Source: Paracyclopina nana
Taxonomy: Eukaryota; Arthropoda; Copepoda; Cyclopoida; Cyclopettidae
Assembly: GCA_019096065.1 (NCBI GenBank)
Contig: JAGUCH010000009.1
Location: 4,412,001 to 4,476,000, forward strand
Length of the DNA: 64,000 nt
Reading direction: 5' to 3'
A program made the position numbers and the translations under genes. Of this stretch, positions 13,300 to 24,689 are shown piece after piece. The notes under the pieces were generated by a model that ran no database searches, had not been told where the DNA came from, and saw nothing but the letters and a program-made list of their open reading frames with translations. Positions within the stretch are counted from its first letter, which is position 1. The number at the start of each line of letters is the position of its first letter.

Positions 13300-14708
13300 C
13301 GTTTTTACACCATTTTTAAGTGTTTTTTGCAAAAAGAAGGGCGTGTGTAATCTCTCGCATGCAAAGTTGTCAAAAGCGATTTTTGCTGACAGCTTTGGAG
13401 AATTCCGCCAAAACGTATCAAGGAATTCTCAACAATAACACAGCGCCGCGCTTATATACTCAACTACTGAAGATTGACATGTGTTTAAAGGGCGTGCTGG
13501 CAAAATCCACCTCACGCCCCTTTTCCCAATGAAAACACTTCAAAAATTGCCTGAAATTTCTCAACACCTCCAAGTGGTGTGTATGTACTCACATACTTGG
13601 GAAATGTCAAAAAGACGGCCAATTTAACTTCCGAGGTCAAAAGTGTTTAATTTGGGCTAAGCTGTGGCCACTAAGAAAGGGCCATAATTTAATCTAGGGG
13701 CTAATTTGAGAGTGTATACACATAAAATGACCTGAGAAAAAAGATTGACATCAGCAAGCGTAGGTAAATGACTCATAAAAAATTCGGCCAAGACAAATTG
13801 CCATCTTCCGCCGAAATGACACTGACAGCAGCGTTTTATGGCCAAATTGCAATCAGATAGCAATGCAGCAGAAAAATGCTGGCGCGGTTTGTTTTGACAA
13901 CATTTTTCGGGCGAAAATTGAGCAAAAATTCACCAGATCACCTCAAGTGATAAAAGAGCCATGAGCAGCAGTTAAAGTGGTATTTGTTCACCTCGAGGCA
14001 AAAAGGATGTAAAAAGAGACAAAGAAGCTACTTTCTCTGCTCTGCGAGAGTGTAAAAAATCAGATTGCTCTAATAGCCCACATTACCATCAATTCGTGTG
14101 TCAATTACTGTAGAGATCGGGTTTTTGTCGATGCATCACCACACACTTGTACCTATATAGTGCATAGGATGAAAATGGCTCTTTGGCACGACTGAATGCC
14201 TAGGAAAGTGGTTTTTATATCGATCTGATCAATCGTAAGAAATGGTTATCATTCAATTCAGCAGAGCATGAAAAATCTATTTAGGTAATCTGGGAAAATC
14301 CGAGATCACAGAAGCACTCATTGTAAAAAGTTATGATCCAATATCAGGGATAATTAATGGGAAAAAATAAAGAATCAGTTACTTGCATTGGAAGTGAAGG
14401 CAAGGGCCAAATGGAAGTTAAATGCATCAATGTGTCCAATAACTTTTGCTCGAGAAAAGTTTCCAAGAGGCCTGGGTCATCGATCAGAAGCCTAACTAAC
14501 TTGGAAAATCATTTCTCAGGGCCAGGAGGAACAATAATCATAATCGGTAGTAGTCGTAATAACCAGCCATGCTCAAATTGAAACCTTCCAACTTTCTGAT
14601 CACTCCTGGGATGAGCAAAAAAGATCAACTCAGAGGTGAAAAAAGGTCTAAGGTTTCCCTTAATCAATCAAGGCTCAAAATTGATGCCCTCTGAGAAATG
14701 GAATTTTT

Positions 14709-14967
14709 GGCTGTGTTCACCTGCATTTTAAAAGGTCGATATTTTGGCCCTGTTCACCTGCATTACTATCAGCAAAATAACGCGCGATATTATGATGAAG
14801 TTTGCAAATATGTGGTATTTGTAAAATCATTTTTCAGATTTTGACGTCGGAATCGGTCTATTGGTACCAAAAGCCATCCTACACCATTATAAAAATTCTC
14901 AGTTTCTCAGTATTTCTCTCCAATATTTAGCCAAAATAACGGCCATAAAAAGCAGGTGAACAGGCCC
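14709..14967. mobile_element. MITE-like element with a duplicated left end
   Basis: GGCCCTGTTCACCTGC at 14746 is the inverted partner of GCAGGTGAACAGGCC ending at 14966, giving terminal repeats of about 16 bp on a 220-bp body. A second copy of the left terminus (GGCTGTGTTCACCTGC) lies 37 bp upstream at 14709. A clean target duplication is not evident. The CCTGTTCA core resembles the ends of the MITEs at 6492 and 28985, but the interior is different. Confidence 0.6.
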
Positions 14968-16682
14968 TTTGTTAAAAATCCACACATCTGGATTTCCTTT
15001 TGATATAGGCCTTAACATGCTATGCAAAATGGAGCATTCTAAAGTGCACCTATTAGACGTTAATTGAAAGCCCCAAATCCGAGCTTGTTATGTCTTTGCT
15101 CAACTACTAATAGGTGTGATTTGGCAATGTGGATCTCACGATGAAGTAATGGTAGGGCTTCATCTCACCTCCAGCCAACTCTGGTTATCTAGACGGGTTT
15201 TTTGCTCAGCCAAATCGCAGTATGAGGGTCAAAACGACGAGAGGAATTTCTCTGCTGAGAATCAGTCATGCGATTCAAAATTAGAAATATCATCTTGAAA
15301 TCTCCTTTTGCAAGCCGCTCGTTTTTGCCAACTTTCAGTAATTTCAGCTCATGCAATTGACCAAAACCAGCAAATTCAGCCCACTTCCATAGGATTGGAT
15401 TTTTCACATTTTGGCCAAATTCTGAGGCTATCCCATTTTTTATAAATGAACATTTTTCTCTAGAAATGCTCCAATTAATTCAGCAGAAGTAGATATCTAA
15501 AAAGAAGCCTCAACATACTTTAAAAAACATACGGTAAAAGTTGAACATTCCAAGCCAATTGCAATCCATCATAAATCCTCGATTTTTTCTGGTCATCAAC
15601 AAACAACCATCAGGAGGTGACTTCCTACATGGCTGGCCATAATCATGCTGCACTAGTTATCATTACGGTTCAAGCACCAGGATGGAAACCATTACGAAGT
15701 GAGCCCTCATGACTTATGCAATGACCAAAGCTTATCAGTCTCGTACAGGTACGAACATGAATTATGGACGGAATTTCACGTTTCCCACGAAATAATAGAC
15801 CATGCTGATGCTCTACGTTAGTAATTGCAAGGAATTTCAGGCCAGCTCAAAAACGATCAATTTTACCCCCACATTTGCCTGAATTTGCAGAAAATATCAT
15901 TTTATACACTAGGCGAAGCAAGAGATGAAACACTTTATTCCAGTAGATTTGTTTCCGTCTACCTACTTTTTTTATAGCATGACGCACTATGAGGATATTG
16001 GCATTGAAAGCACCCCTTTATTTGAGGGTTTTTTACGCCTCCCTCATCACAGTGAAGCTCTGATATGGTGAGTGCATGCCAAAAACCTCTGGCATGCAAT
16101 ATTCGAGCAAAAACTCCATTTTCTTACTGATTATTTATTTTCCTAGGGTTTTTCATTTCGGCTCAAAAAAGTGATGGCATAAACATTGAAAATTGTTTTA
16201 CTTATGCATCGATTTTTTGCTCCGCTTCAAACCTTTCAAGATTTCTCTTACTTGTCTGATTTGCCATACCCAAGCACAGCGGGGAATTGAGCGGTCAAAA
16301 CACTGAGCAGGCCGAATTTACTTTTAGCTCATGTTGCCACTGTGCTTTAGCAATCAATTGGGCTTGGTTTCTTAACTGATTCTTGCCATTCACGATTTTT
16401 TCAACCCGTCAGCATTGGTCATAAAACGCCATGCTCACGTGCTACAGTGATTTCAGTCTAAATTCGACAAAAGCACGACGCTAGCATAACTCACGTCAAT
16501 GATCATATCCTCCTTCATTGCAACTGTCATTGGACATCTAAAAATTTTGCTCTTCGCCCCCTTCAAAATTATTTCTCATAATTTTTTTACTCACAAAAAG
16601 ATCCGAAAAACATGCCATGTCTAGATGTAGTTCACCGTAGGTCACACACGACGTTTACAGAGATGCCAAATGGTGATAAAAT

Positions 16683-16722
16683 TAAGGCTTACCTGCAAAT
16701 ATCACAAAGAGAGGTAAAACAT
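16683..16722 (-). other. Recursive splice site (ratchet point) at 16693|16692
   Basis: On the minus strand the tract CCTCTCTTTGTGATATTTG leads into CAG and is followed directly by GTAAGCCTTAAT. Acceptor and donor are both near consensus and share the junction, as expected of a zero-length exon. It lies 7.9 kb after the site at 24610 and 9.5 kb before the one at 7186, counted along the minus-strand transcript. Confidence 0.62.
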
Positions 16723-19700
16723 GAAACTCTGATCGCATTTTCAAGCCTAAAAAAAATTGTAATGGCTCTTGCTGATGACTTGTAGTAGGTGTATTGCAGT
16801 AATTTATGGCTTTAATAGATCCATAAAAATGTTGTGAAATCACCCTGTTGTTGTTGGAGCTGTGGAATTACCTTGAGGGGCCCCCAAAAATTGGAATGAT
16901 GTGTCACGTCACACACACCCCACTGTAAAGGGGGAAATTGAAGAAAAAATCTGAATTAGACACACCTACCTGCACAGCCCTACAAGACGGTCATCCTAAC
17001 ATGTTTTTGCTCATCTCCTCAAGAGATCTCTCAAGTCAAGGTGATTTTCAACCTCATAGCAACGCACTTTGAAACGAAAGAAAAATTCCTCTCTCCACCC
17101 AATTTCAAATCTGCGCAAATTCTCGATTAACCGCGTAGAGCCTTCTTTTTTCAAGGCGGAGAAATCTCTTTTTTCCGTCCCTCAGACACAATTGTGACAG
17201 AAGAATTTAAAGAATATTATCTTTTTGACAGGCATTGAATTTTTTTTCAGTCATCTGCGCACGGGCGCGGGATTTTCAAAAGGGGGCCCCTCAAGTCAAA
17301 AGCCGTGGAGAATTTTGGTGAGTTGTGATTAAAAGGGGATCTTGCGTAACGAAAAACATGTCCATCTTTTATTTTTTGAAAAGGGGTGCAGCAGCAGCAG
17401 CAAACCTATTTATCACCGAATTTCCAACGTTCAACCCATTGTGCACTGACGTTCAGCTCTCAAAACATGAGTGTGAACAGAAACTTTTAATGGCCTCTTG
17501 ATGCCGCGCGCTAAACTCGCACACTGATGATATATTCACAATGGACCCACAGAAGTATTTTTGGCCAGAAAAAAAAGAATCTCACTGCGCCAACATATGT
17601 TTAGCTCATCGTAAGTGGATTAAAGAATCATTTGACATGCGTATTTAGGGGCTGAAATTGTACGCCAGGAATATCAATCATTTTGTTTTGACTGAAATTG
17701 TTTACCCCAGTTTATCACATTGGGTTCTCATGCTCGATTATCAATTTCTCCCTTGAGAGCTCACTTATTGCAATATTTCACTGGAAAAACGAGGGTTGTG
17801 TATGATCATTGAAAGAGGAGAAGGAGGGGTGAAAAATTTTCAATTCTGAGCTGCTCGAAAAGAAAACATCAACTCATAACTCTTACCTCACGACATCGCA
17901 GCATCTAGCTAAAAATGCATCATCCTTGATGCACAGGGTGTTTCTTCACAGGCAAACATACAAAAATGGGAGTTCTTTTGCAAAACCTGTGTTTCTAGGG
18001 AATAAAGGCTTATTCCTTTGCTTTTGTTGCTGACAATATTGAGGCACTCTGTAAAAAGCATTTTTAATGCCTCAGCATAATGGCTTGTCAAGAGAGCCGC
18101 CATCTTTTGTGTACTCAATGAATCGCCCTGTTTTTTTGTGGCAATGTGTATATAACTCACAATTTCTTCCTTCTTTGTGTCGCTTTTTTGAGAGCTTTCG
18201 TTGGACATTTTGTGAATCTTATCACCTTGAAGCAGCTTTTGAAACACCCTACTGCTATGCATGATAAAAACTGCCAATTTCATCAGCCTAGCTCGGCCAT
18301 CTTATTACTGCTAAAAGTGCACCAAGTGCGCCAAGCAGAGTTCATTTCTGAGCCACCCTGTGTTTTGAAAGTAACATTGACTGAGATAATCCGCCCGGAA
18401 ACTGGAATGCAATTTGCTCACCGCCGCACGTACACATGGGCAACAACGAGCGAAGAAAGAACTCTGGGGAGCAAAATACTTAATTAAATATCGCCTTTTA
18501 ATATAAAAAAGTATTCCAAGACAGAAGATCACTCTATAATTGATTCAATTTAGTTTTCATATTTATTTATTGGATGGGAAAAGTGAGTTTTAATTTGAAG
18601 CAGTTTTTGTAGGGTGGAAAAAAGCAGGTCGCCCTGAGGTGGTCAAAAAGACTGAGTGCGTATATATATCGTGCACAAAGATAGAGAAGCACATCTTTCA
18701 AGATTATCCCGACCAGACAGACAAAAGAAGCCAAATGTCAGAGTAAATCACGAAGCTCAAAAGGGAGTTTATTATTGTGACTGTGCACAGTCAAAAGGGG
18801 TAAATCCTACTAATAAAATCATAGCTAATTTATGAACAGGACTCGAGCTCTCACATATGCTCAGATTACATGGGATTTGATGGTGAGCAAGTGCAAAAAT
18901 AAACTGTTGAGCCTTAAAAATGTCTATCCCATCCAGCAGAATCTAACTCATAAAAAGGAGAGCTTTCCTACTACTAGGATTATAATTGAGAATCAGGCTA
19001 ACATGACAACAGCTGTTAGGTATTAGAGCCAAAAAAACCTGACACATCAAAGTGGTGAAAATAAACGTTCAGAGTGCGAGGAAAAAATTATCTCACCTCA
19101 AATTGCTCGCACAAATCACTGACAAAAGGTGCTACAATCGTGATGATCAAAAGAATAGCATAAATACATTCCAGTGCAGAATTCAGGTCAAAGATCAAAG
19201 AAATGATGTTTTTTGCAATAGCAGAGCTACCAGAGTCGCATTTTTTTGTGGCCATTCCAAAGTTGGGGGCCATATTTGTATAGTTGAGTAGGGGAGCATA
19301 AAAGAACTGTAATAAGAATATCATTACACATTTCATGACATGGCTTTTAAGAATTTGAAATATGAAGTCATGTCATTTAAGGTCCCAATTACACCCCAGA
19401 GAGACACTTAACGTTTATATGGCACCCTTAAAATGGCCGCCATTTGTTGCTCTCTGGCATCTAATCCTAGCAAGCATTAAAACCCGTGCATGTTTTTCCA
19501 CTGCAAATACACACTGAAAAATATGAAGCTGTAAGAGACTTTCACTCCAGTGGGCATATCGCCAGCCTGTGTATTACAAGTTGCATCAAAAGCAATTTTT
19601 GGCAGAAAGAAGGGAGAAACTGCATCAGACAGAATTTGTTATCCTTCCACAGCCAGATGACAAAAATCAAGCAGGAATGGTGAATTTTTCAAAAGTCATC

Positions 19701-19821
19701 ATCCAAGTTGCTCCTTCCCATGGGACTTTCATTAGTCCAAGTTTGGAAAGTCTCAGCTTTCATTGTTTTCGCGGAGTAATTTCAGTCCTCATTTACATTA
19801 ATTGCCTGATTATGCAAATTG

Positions 19822-19845
19822 AGCAGCAGCAGCAACAACAACAGT
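19822..19845 (+). repeat. CAG/CAA triplet run
   Basis: Four CAG-type triplets followed by CAA triplets. This gives a run of Gln in a short plus-strand frame that lacks other coding evidence. Confidence 0.7.
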
Positions 19846-20305
19846 TGATCAGGAACTGCTAAGGTGGTAAATCCTTTTGGAAGTCAGCAAGGCAACTGCT
19901 TTCTTTGTTTTCTTTAGTGCTTTCTAGAACCCCCATAGGACCACGAGCGAGTTTTGAGCACAATTTTTCGTTGTCACTTCTGCTGTTCACTCTATATGCT
20001 TCTACACTGCTGCCATTTCCTAGCTTGCTGTTGTTGCTCTGTGCAAAACTTTTTGAAGCCCATTTTTCAGCCATAATCTATCACACACGAATATACGAGG
20101 ATGGCTTGAATAGCAGCTCGATCCTCCTCCATCAATACTTTGGCTTTTCAGAATTTGCATGCTGCACGAAAATGTTTTCACAGCCTTTTTTGACTTATAT
20201 CCCCCCATAAAAGTACTTGACAAGAGAGTATCAATTTCTATATAAGCTAAGCCTAAGCTTTCTCCTCGCAAAACTTTCAGTGCATTTTTTCATCCTCTCT
20301 CTCTC

Positions 20306-20339
20306 TTTTCTCTACCGGTAACCGAAAATCCCTGGTTAG
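20306..20339 (+). repeat. Left inverted repeat enclosing the minisatellite
   Basis: A 34-bp segment with core GGTAACCGAAAATCCC matches the reverse complement of 21464-21497 at 31 of 34 positions. The pair encloses the whole minisatellite, which suggests that the array lies inside a transposable element about 1.2 kb long. Confidence 0.75.
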
Positions 20340-20438
20340 GTTTCAATTTCCAAATAGTTCTCAGTTTATTTCTCTACCAATACTAGCATATAATAAGGAA
20401 AAACGAAATGTAAACAAACGCATTGGGAAAAAAATAAA

Positions 20439-20490
20439 CCAGGGGAATTTTTTTCCCGGGAAAAAAAATCACCAGGCGAATTTTTTTCCC
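20439..20490 (+). repeat. Direct repeat next to a CCCGGG palindrome
   Basis: Two copies of a 19-bp string (CCAGGGGAATTTTTTTCCC and CCAGGCGAATTTTTTTCCC, one mismatch) lie at 20439 and 20472, separated by GGG and a run of A. The T-run, CCCGGG and A-run form a perfect palindrome between them. Confidence 0.7.
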
Positions 20491-20520
20491 ACACAATTCG
20501 TAGTATTTAGCAGCCACAAT

Positions 20521-21306
20521 GTGCGGGAGTCGCTGCCGGGTGCGGGAGACTTGGTTGGGTGTGGGAGACTTGGTTGGGTGCGGGAGACGCTGCCGGGTGC
20601 GGGAGACACTGCCGGGTGCGGGAGACGCTGCCGGGTGCGGGAGACACTGCCGGGTGCGAGAGACGCTGCCGGGTGCGGTAGACGCTGCCGGGTGCAAGAG
20701 ACGCTGCCGGGTGCGGGAGACGCTGCCGGGTGCAAGAGACGCTGCCGGGTGCAAGAGACGCTGCCGGGTGCGGGAGACGCTGCCGGGTGCGGGAGACGCT
20801 GCTGGGTGCGGGAGACGCTGACGGGTGAGGGAGACGCTGCCGGGTGAAGGAGACACAGCCAGGTGCTTGAGACGCTGCCAGGTTCGGGAGACACTGCCGG
20901 GTGCGTGAGACGCTGTCGAGTGCGGGAGATGCTGCCGGGTGCGGGAGATGCTGCCGGGTGAAGGAGACACAGCCAGGTGCTTGAGACGCTTCCAGGTGCT
21001 TGAGACGCTGCCAGGTTCGGGAGACACTGCCGGGTGCGTGAGACGCTGCCGAGTGCGGGAGATGCTGCCGGGTGCGGGAGATGCTGCTGGGTGAAGGAGA
21101 CACAGCCAGGTGCTTGAGACGCTTCCAGGTGCTTGAGAAGCTGCCAGGTTCGGGAGACACTGCCGAGTGTGGGAGACGCTGCCGGGTGCAAAAAATGCTG
21201 CCGGGTGCAAAAGACGCTGCCGGTGAAGGAGACACAGCCAGGTGCTTGAGACGCTGCCAGGTTCGGGAGACGCTTGCGGGAGGTGAGACGCTGCCGGGTG
21301 CTTGAG
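20521..21306. repeat. 19-bp GC-rich minisatellite, about 41 copies
   Basis: The consensus unit is GGGAGACGCTGCCGGGTGC. Because 19 is not a multiple of 3 and the minus strand of the unit lacks stop codons, all three minus-strand frames are open (242-308 codons). Each spells a 19-residue Pro/Ser/Arg-rich repeat. I take this as a by-product of the repeat and not as a gene. The right half has a higher-order pattern: the variant GTGAAGGAGACACAGCC recurs at 20844, 20958, 21091 and 21223, i.e. every 6 or 7 units (114, 133 and 132 bp). The plus strand is G-rich, with two GGG runs per unit. Confidence 0.95.
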
Positions 21307-21463
21307 CACATATTGAAAATGCGCAATGGCGTCAATCAGCTATCAGCTTCAGCTTGGTAAGATACTCAGCTGAGACTTGAGAGTTGAGAGTGCTTGCGCG
21401 AGTCAACTTTGGTCACTTTATGATGGATCAAAAAAGTAGGTCGAGCTTTTCTTGGAATTTCAA

Positions 21464-21497
21464 CTAACCTGGGATTTTCGGTTACTGTTAGAGAAAA
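21464..21497 (-). repeat. Right inverted repeat enclosing the minisatellite
   Basis: Inverted partner of 20306-20339 with three mismatches. It lies 158 bp beyond the last repeat unit and 7 bp before the next foldback. Confidence 0.75.
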
Positions 21498-21503
21498 ATG
21501 AAT

Positions 21504-21689
21504 CCCTACCACCCTCAGCAAAAGTTAGACCCCGCGAAAAATCCCTGATCGGCCGGGAAAAATTTGAGAACCTTGCACATTTTTCATTTCCTCGCTTCGC
21601 TCGGATGAAAAATAGTTGCTCGGTTCTCAAATTTTTCCCGACCTCTCAGGGATTTTTCTTGGGGTCTAACTTTTGCTGAGGCGGTAGGG
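21504..21689. mobile_element. 186-bp foldback element
   Basis: The arms 21504-21572 and 21623-21689 are inverted copies over about 65 bp, starting CCCTACC and ending GGTAGGG and including CAGCAAAAGTTAGACCCC. The loop contains a smaller inverted repeat around CGCTTCGCTCG. It has no coding capacity and no clear target duplication. It could be a MITE or the stem of a larger element that includes the adjacent minisatellite. Confidence 0.8.
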
Positions 21690-24389
21690 AACTATTATTC
21701 CTATGCAGATGATCAGAAACTTCCCCAAGAGAGAAAAAGTTGGGACAAGTATGCAAATCAAGCATACTACACACACTCTTTGTGCCCCTACATACATGGC
21801 ACACGAATTTAGAAAGCCTCAGGTAAAGTAATGGACCCTACTGAAGCAATGCTTAAAATACTGAGAGTTTTGGGATAGAAATGGGCCACTTTTTCCCCGC
21901 TGTGAATCTAACGCAGAGAGGAAATCAATTCTGGACGAGGGAGGATCGCGAGGTTTCTTCAGAGCTTTATGGACCAGCCTCGGTTTTCACTTTTTATGAG
22001 ACCTTTTTGTGCCTGCTGAGACGAAAGCGGATAGCAATACATAGGCCCAGCTCATGTGCTCCCAAATGGCTTCCATGCAATTCCAAATACGCAACAATCT
22101 CGTACTAACCACTATGAGTGGCAAAAGTTGCAATTACCCGCAGATGAGCAGGGCATTTTCAAAATCTAGGAGGAAAACACGAGATCGGCCTCAAAGGACG
22201 ATAGGGGTCCATTCACCCTACAAATAAAGAGGATGATGGCACTGCAACTACACTATACACAGATGCTACCTTTTTTGCATTGCGCTTTGAGGACCGCCAG
22301 CTTTTTTTGTCCTCTAGTGAATATGCAATGGAATTCTGCTGCTTTTGTGAAAAATAGAAGAAGAAGAAGCCCATTTAGGTCCAAAATGCACTCTTCTCAC
22401 AGGCATGGCAGTTAGAAAGTTGTGGAAGTTTTGCAGAAAGCTCTTCGAAAGCTACTCACATTATCCTATAGATATATATAAAGAAAAAGCACTTTTTGCC
22501 CTGTGATCAAGGAGCAATCTCTTGTTTCGTACATTGTGAGCGTATATATATGGCACCAATTTAATTTGTTGCCTCTAAGTGAGATAAGTTGAGCTTACAC
22601 GCGAGGAGGTCAGAGGGAAAAAAAAGTTGGTCCTACTGCTATCAGTCTTGATTGCTGACCTCATTTGGAACCATATGGCCGGGATGGTCCAAAGAAATAA
22701 AGGGATCAAAGGGGGTGCCAACCTCGCTGTTGGAGAGACCGGAAGTGCCGAGCAGGAAGTTGCAAGGGAAAAAGGGGAAAGCCCTTTTTCTTGATGATCT
22801 CTGGCTAAAACCTGCTTGCTGAATTATCGAAGCAAATCGGCTAATGGCCATTTTTCCTACTATACTACATACAGCCAACTCAGCACTGCTCAGATCAATT
22901 GTTGTAAATCGGCCTTTTTGGATAATTGGCAGCAGCCTTGTACTATGGAAATCCCAGTCATGTTTCCACATTAGACCCACTTCTTCTATGGCACAGGGGG
23001 ATTATTTTGTGTGGCAAAATCAGCAAAATAAAAATACTTCTTGGTCACTCAGCAATATTTTAATTGTTGAGTAACACTTGAGAGGTTTTTGCATTAGTTT
23101 GTGCCTCAGAGTGCATCTTTTATTTCATGGCAAGCTATCACGTTTTTTCCAGGATAGAAGCTCTGTAACTACTTCCAATTTTCGTGAGGCATTGAAAAAA
23201 GAGTCATTTCTTCTTCTATGGTAGTATACTGGTGTGAGACACCCTGTAGAATTCTGGAGAATCCTGCCTTGAATGCAATGACTCATCAACATCATAACTT
23301 GCTCAACTACAAGGTATGGCCTCTTGGCCTCAATTTTGAGGATTGTTTTCCACCCACCAAGTGGTGCTTTGGGGGCTATAAGTCAGTTTTTCCATTCATA
23401 TTCATGTTCTGAACTCCTCGTGCATTTTCACTCTGGGGCATGGCAAAGAGTCTGCTTTTTCTCTGTGCATGCACGACCACACGCATGAGCTTTGGTTTTT
23501 TAACTCGAGTTTACCCCAGTGTGCCTGGCACAATAGGGTTGTAATACGAGGTGGTTTGCATGAGGGCTCGTAAAAAATTTCAGTCTCTATTCATTCGACT
23601 ATCAAATAGGGTAACATTTTGCAATGATCTTTATATTCATGCTCTGTTTTTACTACATTGAGATGCTCCCAGAGGAAGCATGAACTATATCAACGAATTT
23701 TGCTTGCGTTCTCAGCTGTCGCGCGCGCGAGTAGGGCGAAACGCGCGCCCGCGCCCTCATGTAAACAGATGCTACTCTCTTCATATCCAAAGTGCTTCCA
23801 TGCAATAATATGCTGCATAGAGGTCATGACAGGCCTGCTTTTGGAAGATGATAGGTCTAGTTGTGCACAGAGCTGTCAAGTCTAATAGAGAAAGTCTACA
23901 GCAACTCTCGCACGCGCAGCCTTGAATGGTCACTAAATATTGATTGGATTACTCTCATCCAATTTTTCGCACTCAAAGTGAAGGCTAAGCCTTTGAAGCG
24001 CTGCCCTTGGTGGCCTTGTGTGCACAAATTGACATAAATCAAGTTGATCATCATCATCAAACAACTTCCATTGCTGCTACAGTGCAACTGATCTAATTAA
24101 AGCTCAGTTTTGGTGGATGGTTAATCCGATTTCATTGCATTTCCCTCCAACTCGAGAGAGCCAGCGTAGCTTTCCCTAAAATGCTTTTGCTACTATTTAG
24201 TATTCCGAATGTGATGTGAATTTTCCAGGAGGTGCACAAATGCTCCTCCACACAGCATGTGACATACCCTGTATAGCACAACATTTGCTGCCATCTCAAT
24301 ATCGTTTGATTTGTTTTCCTATTAGAGATACACAATTGTGCTAAGAAGCAGATATTTGCATGCAATGCTCACTGCTTTCTAAGCTCTTA
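21690..24389. other. Intronic-looking DNA without a supported gene
   Basis: Short unrelated open frames only. A CpG-dense string lies at 23712-23755 and is listed as a motif copy. Confidence 0.5.
23712..23731 (+). repeat. CAGCTG-CGCG repeated motif, copy 2
   Basis: TCAGCTGTCGCGCGCGCGAG, followed within 20 bp by a second CG-rich run (ACGCGCGCCCGCGCCC). It matches 25469-25488 except for two bases. Confidence 0.6.
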
Positions 24390-24562
24390 TGCTCTGTTCA
24401 TCTACAAACTCCTTAAGGAATCGGAACGCGAAATTCCTTTGCGCAAAGGAGTTCTCAGTACATAAACTAGCTGCTTCAGTACTTAAACTAGCTGCGTAGA
24501 GTTGTCATTATGCATGGTTTCGTCATAATGCATTCCTTAAGGAACTGTAGATGAACAGAATA
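24390..24562. mobile_element. 173-bp MITE with TTA target duplication
   Basis: Inverted ends: TGCTCTGTTCATCTAC at the left, GTAGATGAACAGAATA at the right. They continue into CTCCTTAAGGAAT and its partner, and are flanked by TTA (24387-24389 and 24563-24565). The interior carries a short direct duplication (AGTACATAAACTAGCTGC and AGTACTTAAACTAGCTGC). The termini are clearly related to the elements at 6492 and 28985, but the body is much shorter. Confidence 0.85.
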
Positions 24563-24601
24563 TTACACCTCCCCAAGTTTTGGAGCCAAAGGGCAAATTG
24601 T

Positions 24602-24636
24602 TAGCTTACCTGGAAAGAGGAAAATAAAACATTAGT
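24602..24636 (-). other. Recursive splice site (ratchet point) at 24610|24609
   Basis: On the minus strand TTTTATTTTCCTCTTTC leads into CAG and then directly GTAAGCTAAC. This is among the cleanest of the five sites, with an uninterrupted pyrimidine tract and a consensus donor. It lies 11.0 kb after the site at 35601 and 7.9 kb before 16693. A CpG-dense patch begins about 80 bp away on its 5' side in the transcript. Confidence 0.68.
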
Positions 24637-24689
24637 TGAGCATTTGAGTCTCACACAACATTCTTTTTGGAATTTTTGCTGTATCTGAG

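Larger units (their letters stand above)
6968..14745. other. Intronic-looking DNA without a supported gene
   Basis: Apart from the ratchet point at 7186, a CAGCTG-CGCG motif at 11136 and an eight-copy TGC run at 13276, I see only short unrelated open frames in all six frames. None has an acceptor and donor pair or a domain I recognise. Confidence 0.5.
14968..20305. other. Intronic-looking DNA without a supported gene
   Basis: It contains the ratchet point at 16693 and some locally CpG-richer stretches (about 17020-17300 and 18400-18480), but no exon with paired splice signals. A 124-residue minus-strand frame at 17909-18283 has no recognisable domain. CACAGGGTG near 17932 and CACCCTGTG near 18354 form a short inverted pair that is too weak to call an element. 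Confidence 0.5.

Noticed and set aside
16965..16990. Possible extra ratchet point (GTGCAG|GTAGGT on the minus strand)
   Set aside because: No pyrimidine tract precedes the CAG, and it lies only about 280 bp from the much better site at 16693.
17909..18283. 124-codon minus-strand frame, between CACAGGGTG and CACCCTGTG inverted words
   Set aside because: No domain is recognisable, the inverted words are only 9 bp, and there is no target duplication.
20383..21309. Long minus-strand ORFs (308, 288 and 242 codons) rich in Pro, Ser and Arg
   Set aside because: They are produced by the 19-bp minisatellite in all three frames at once and show no start context, splice signals or domain.
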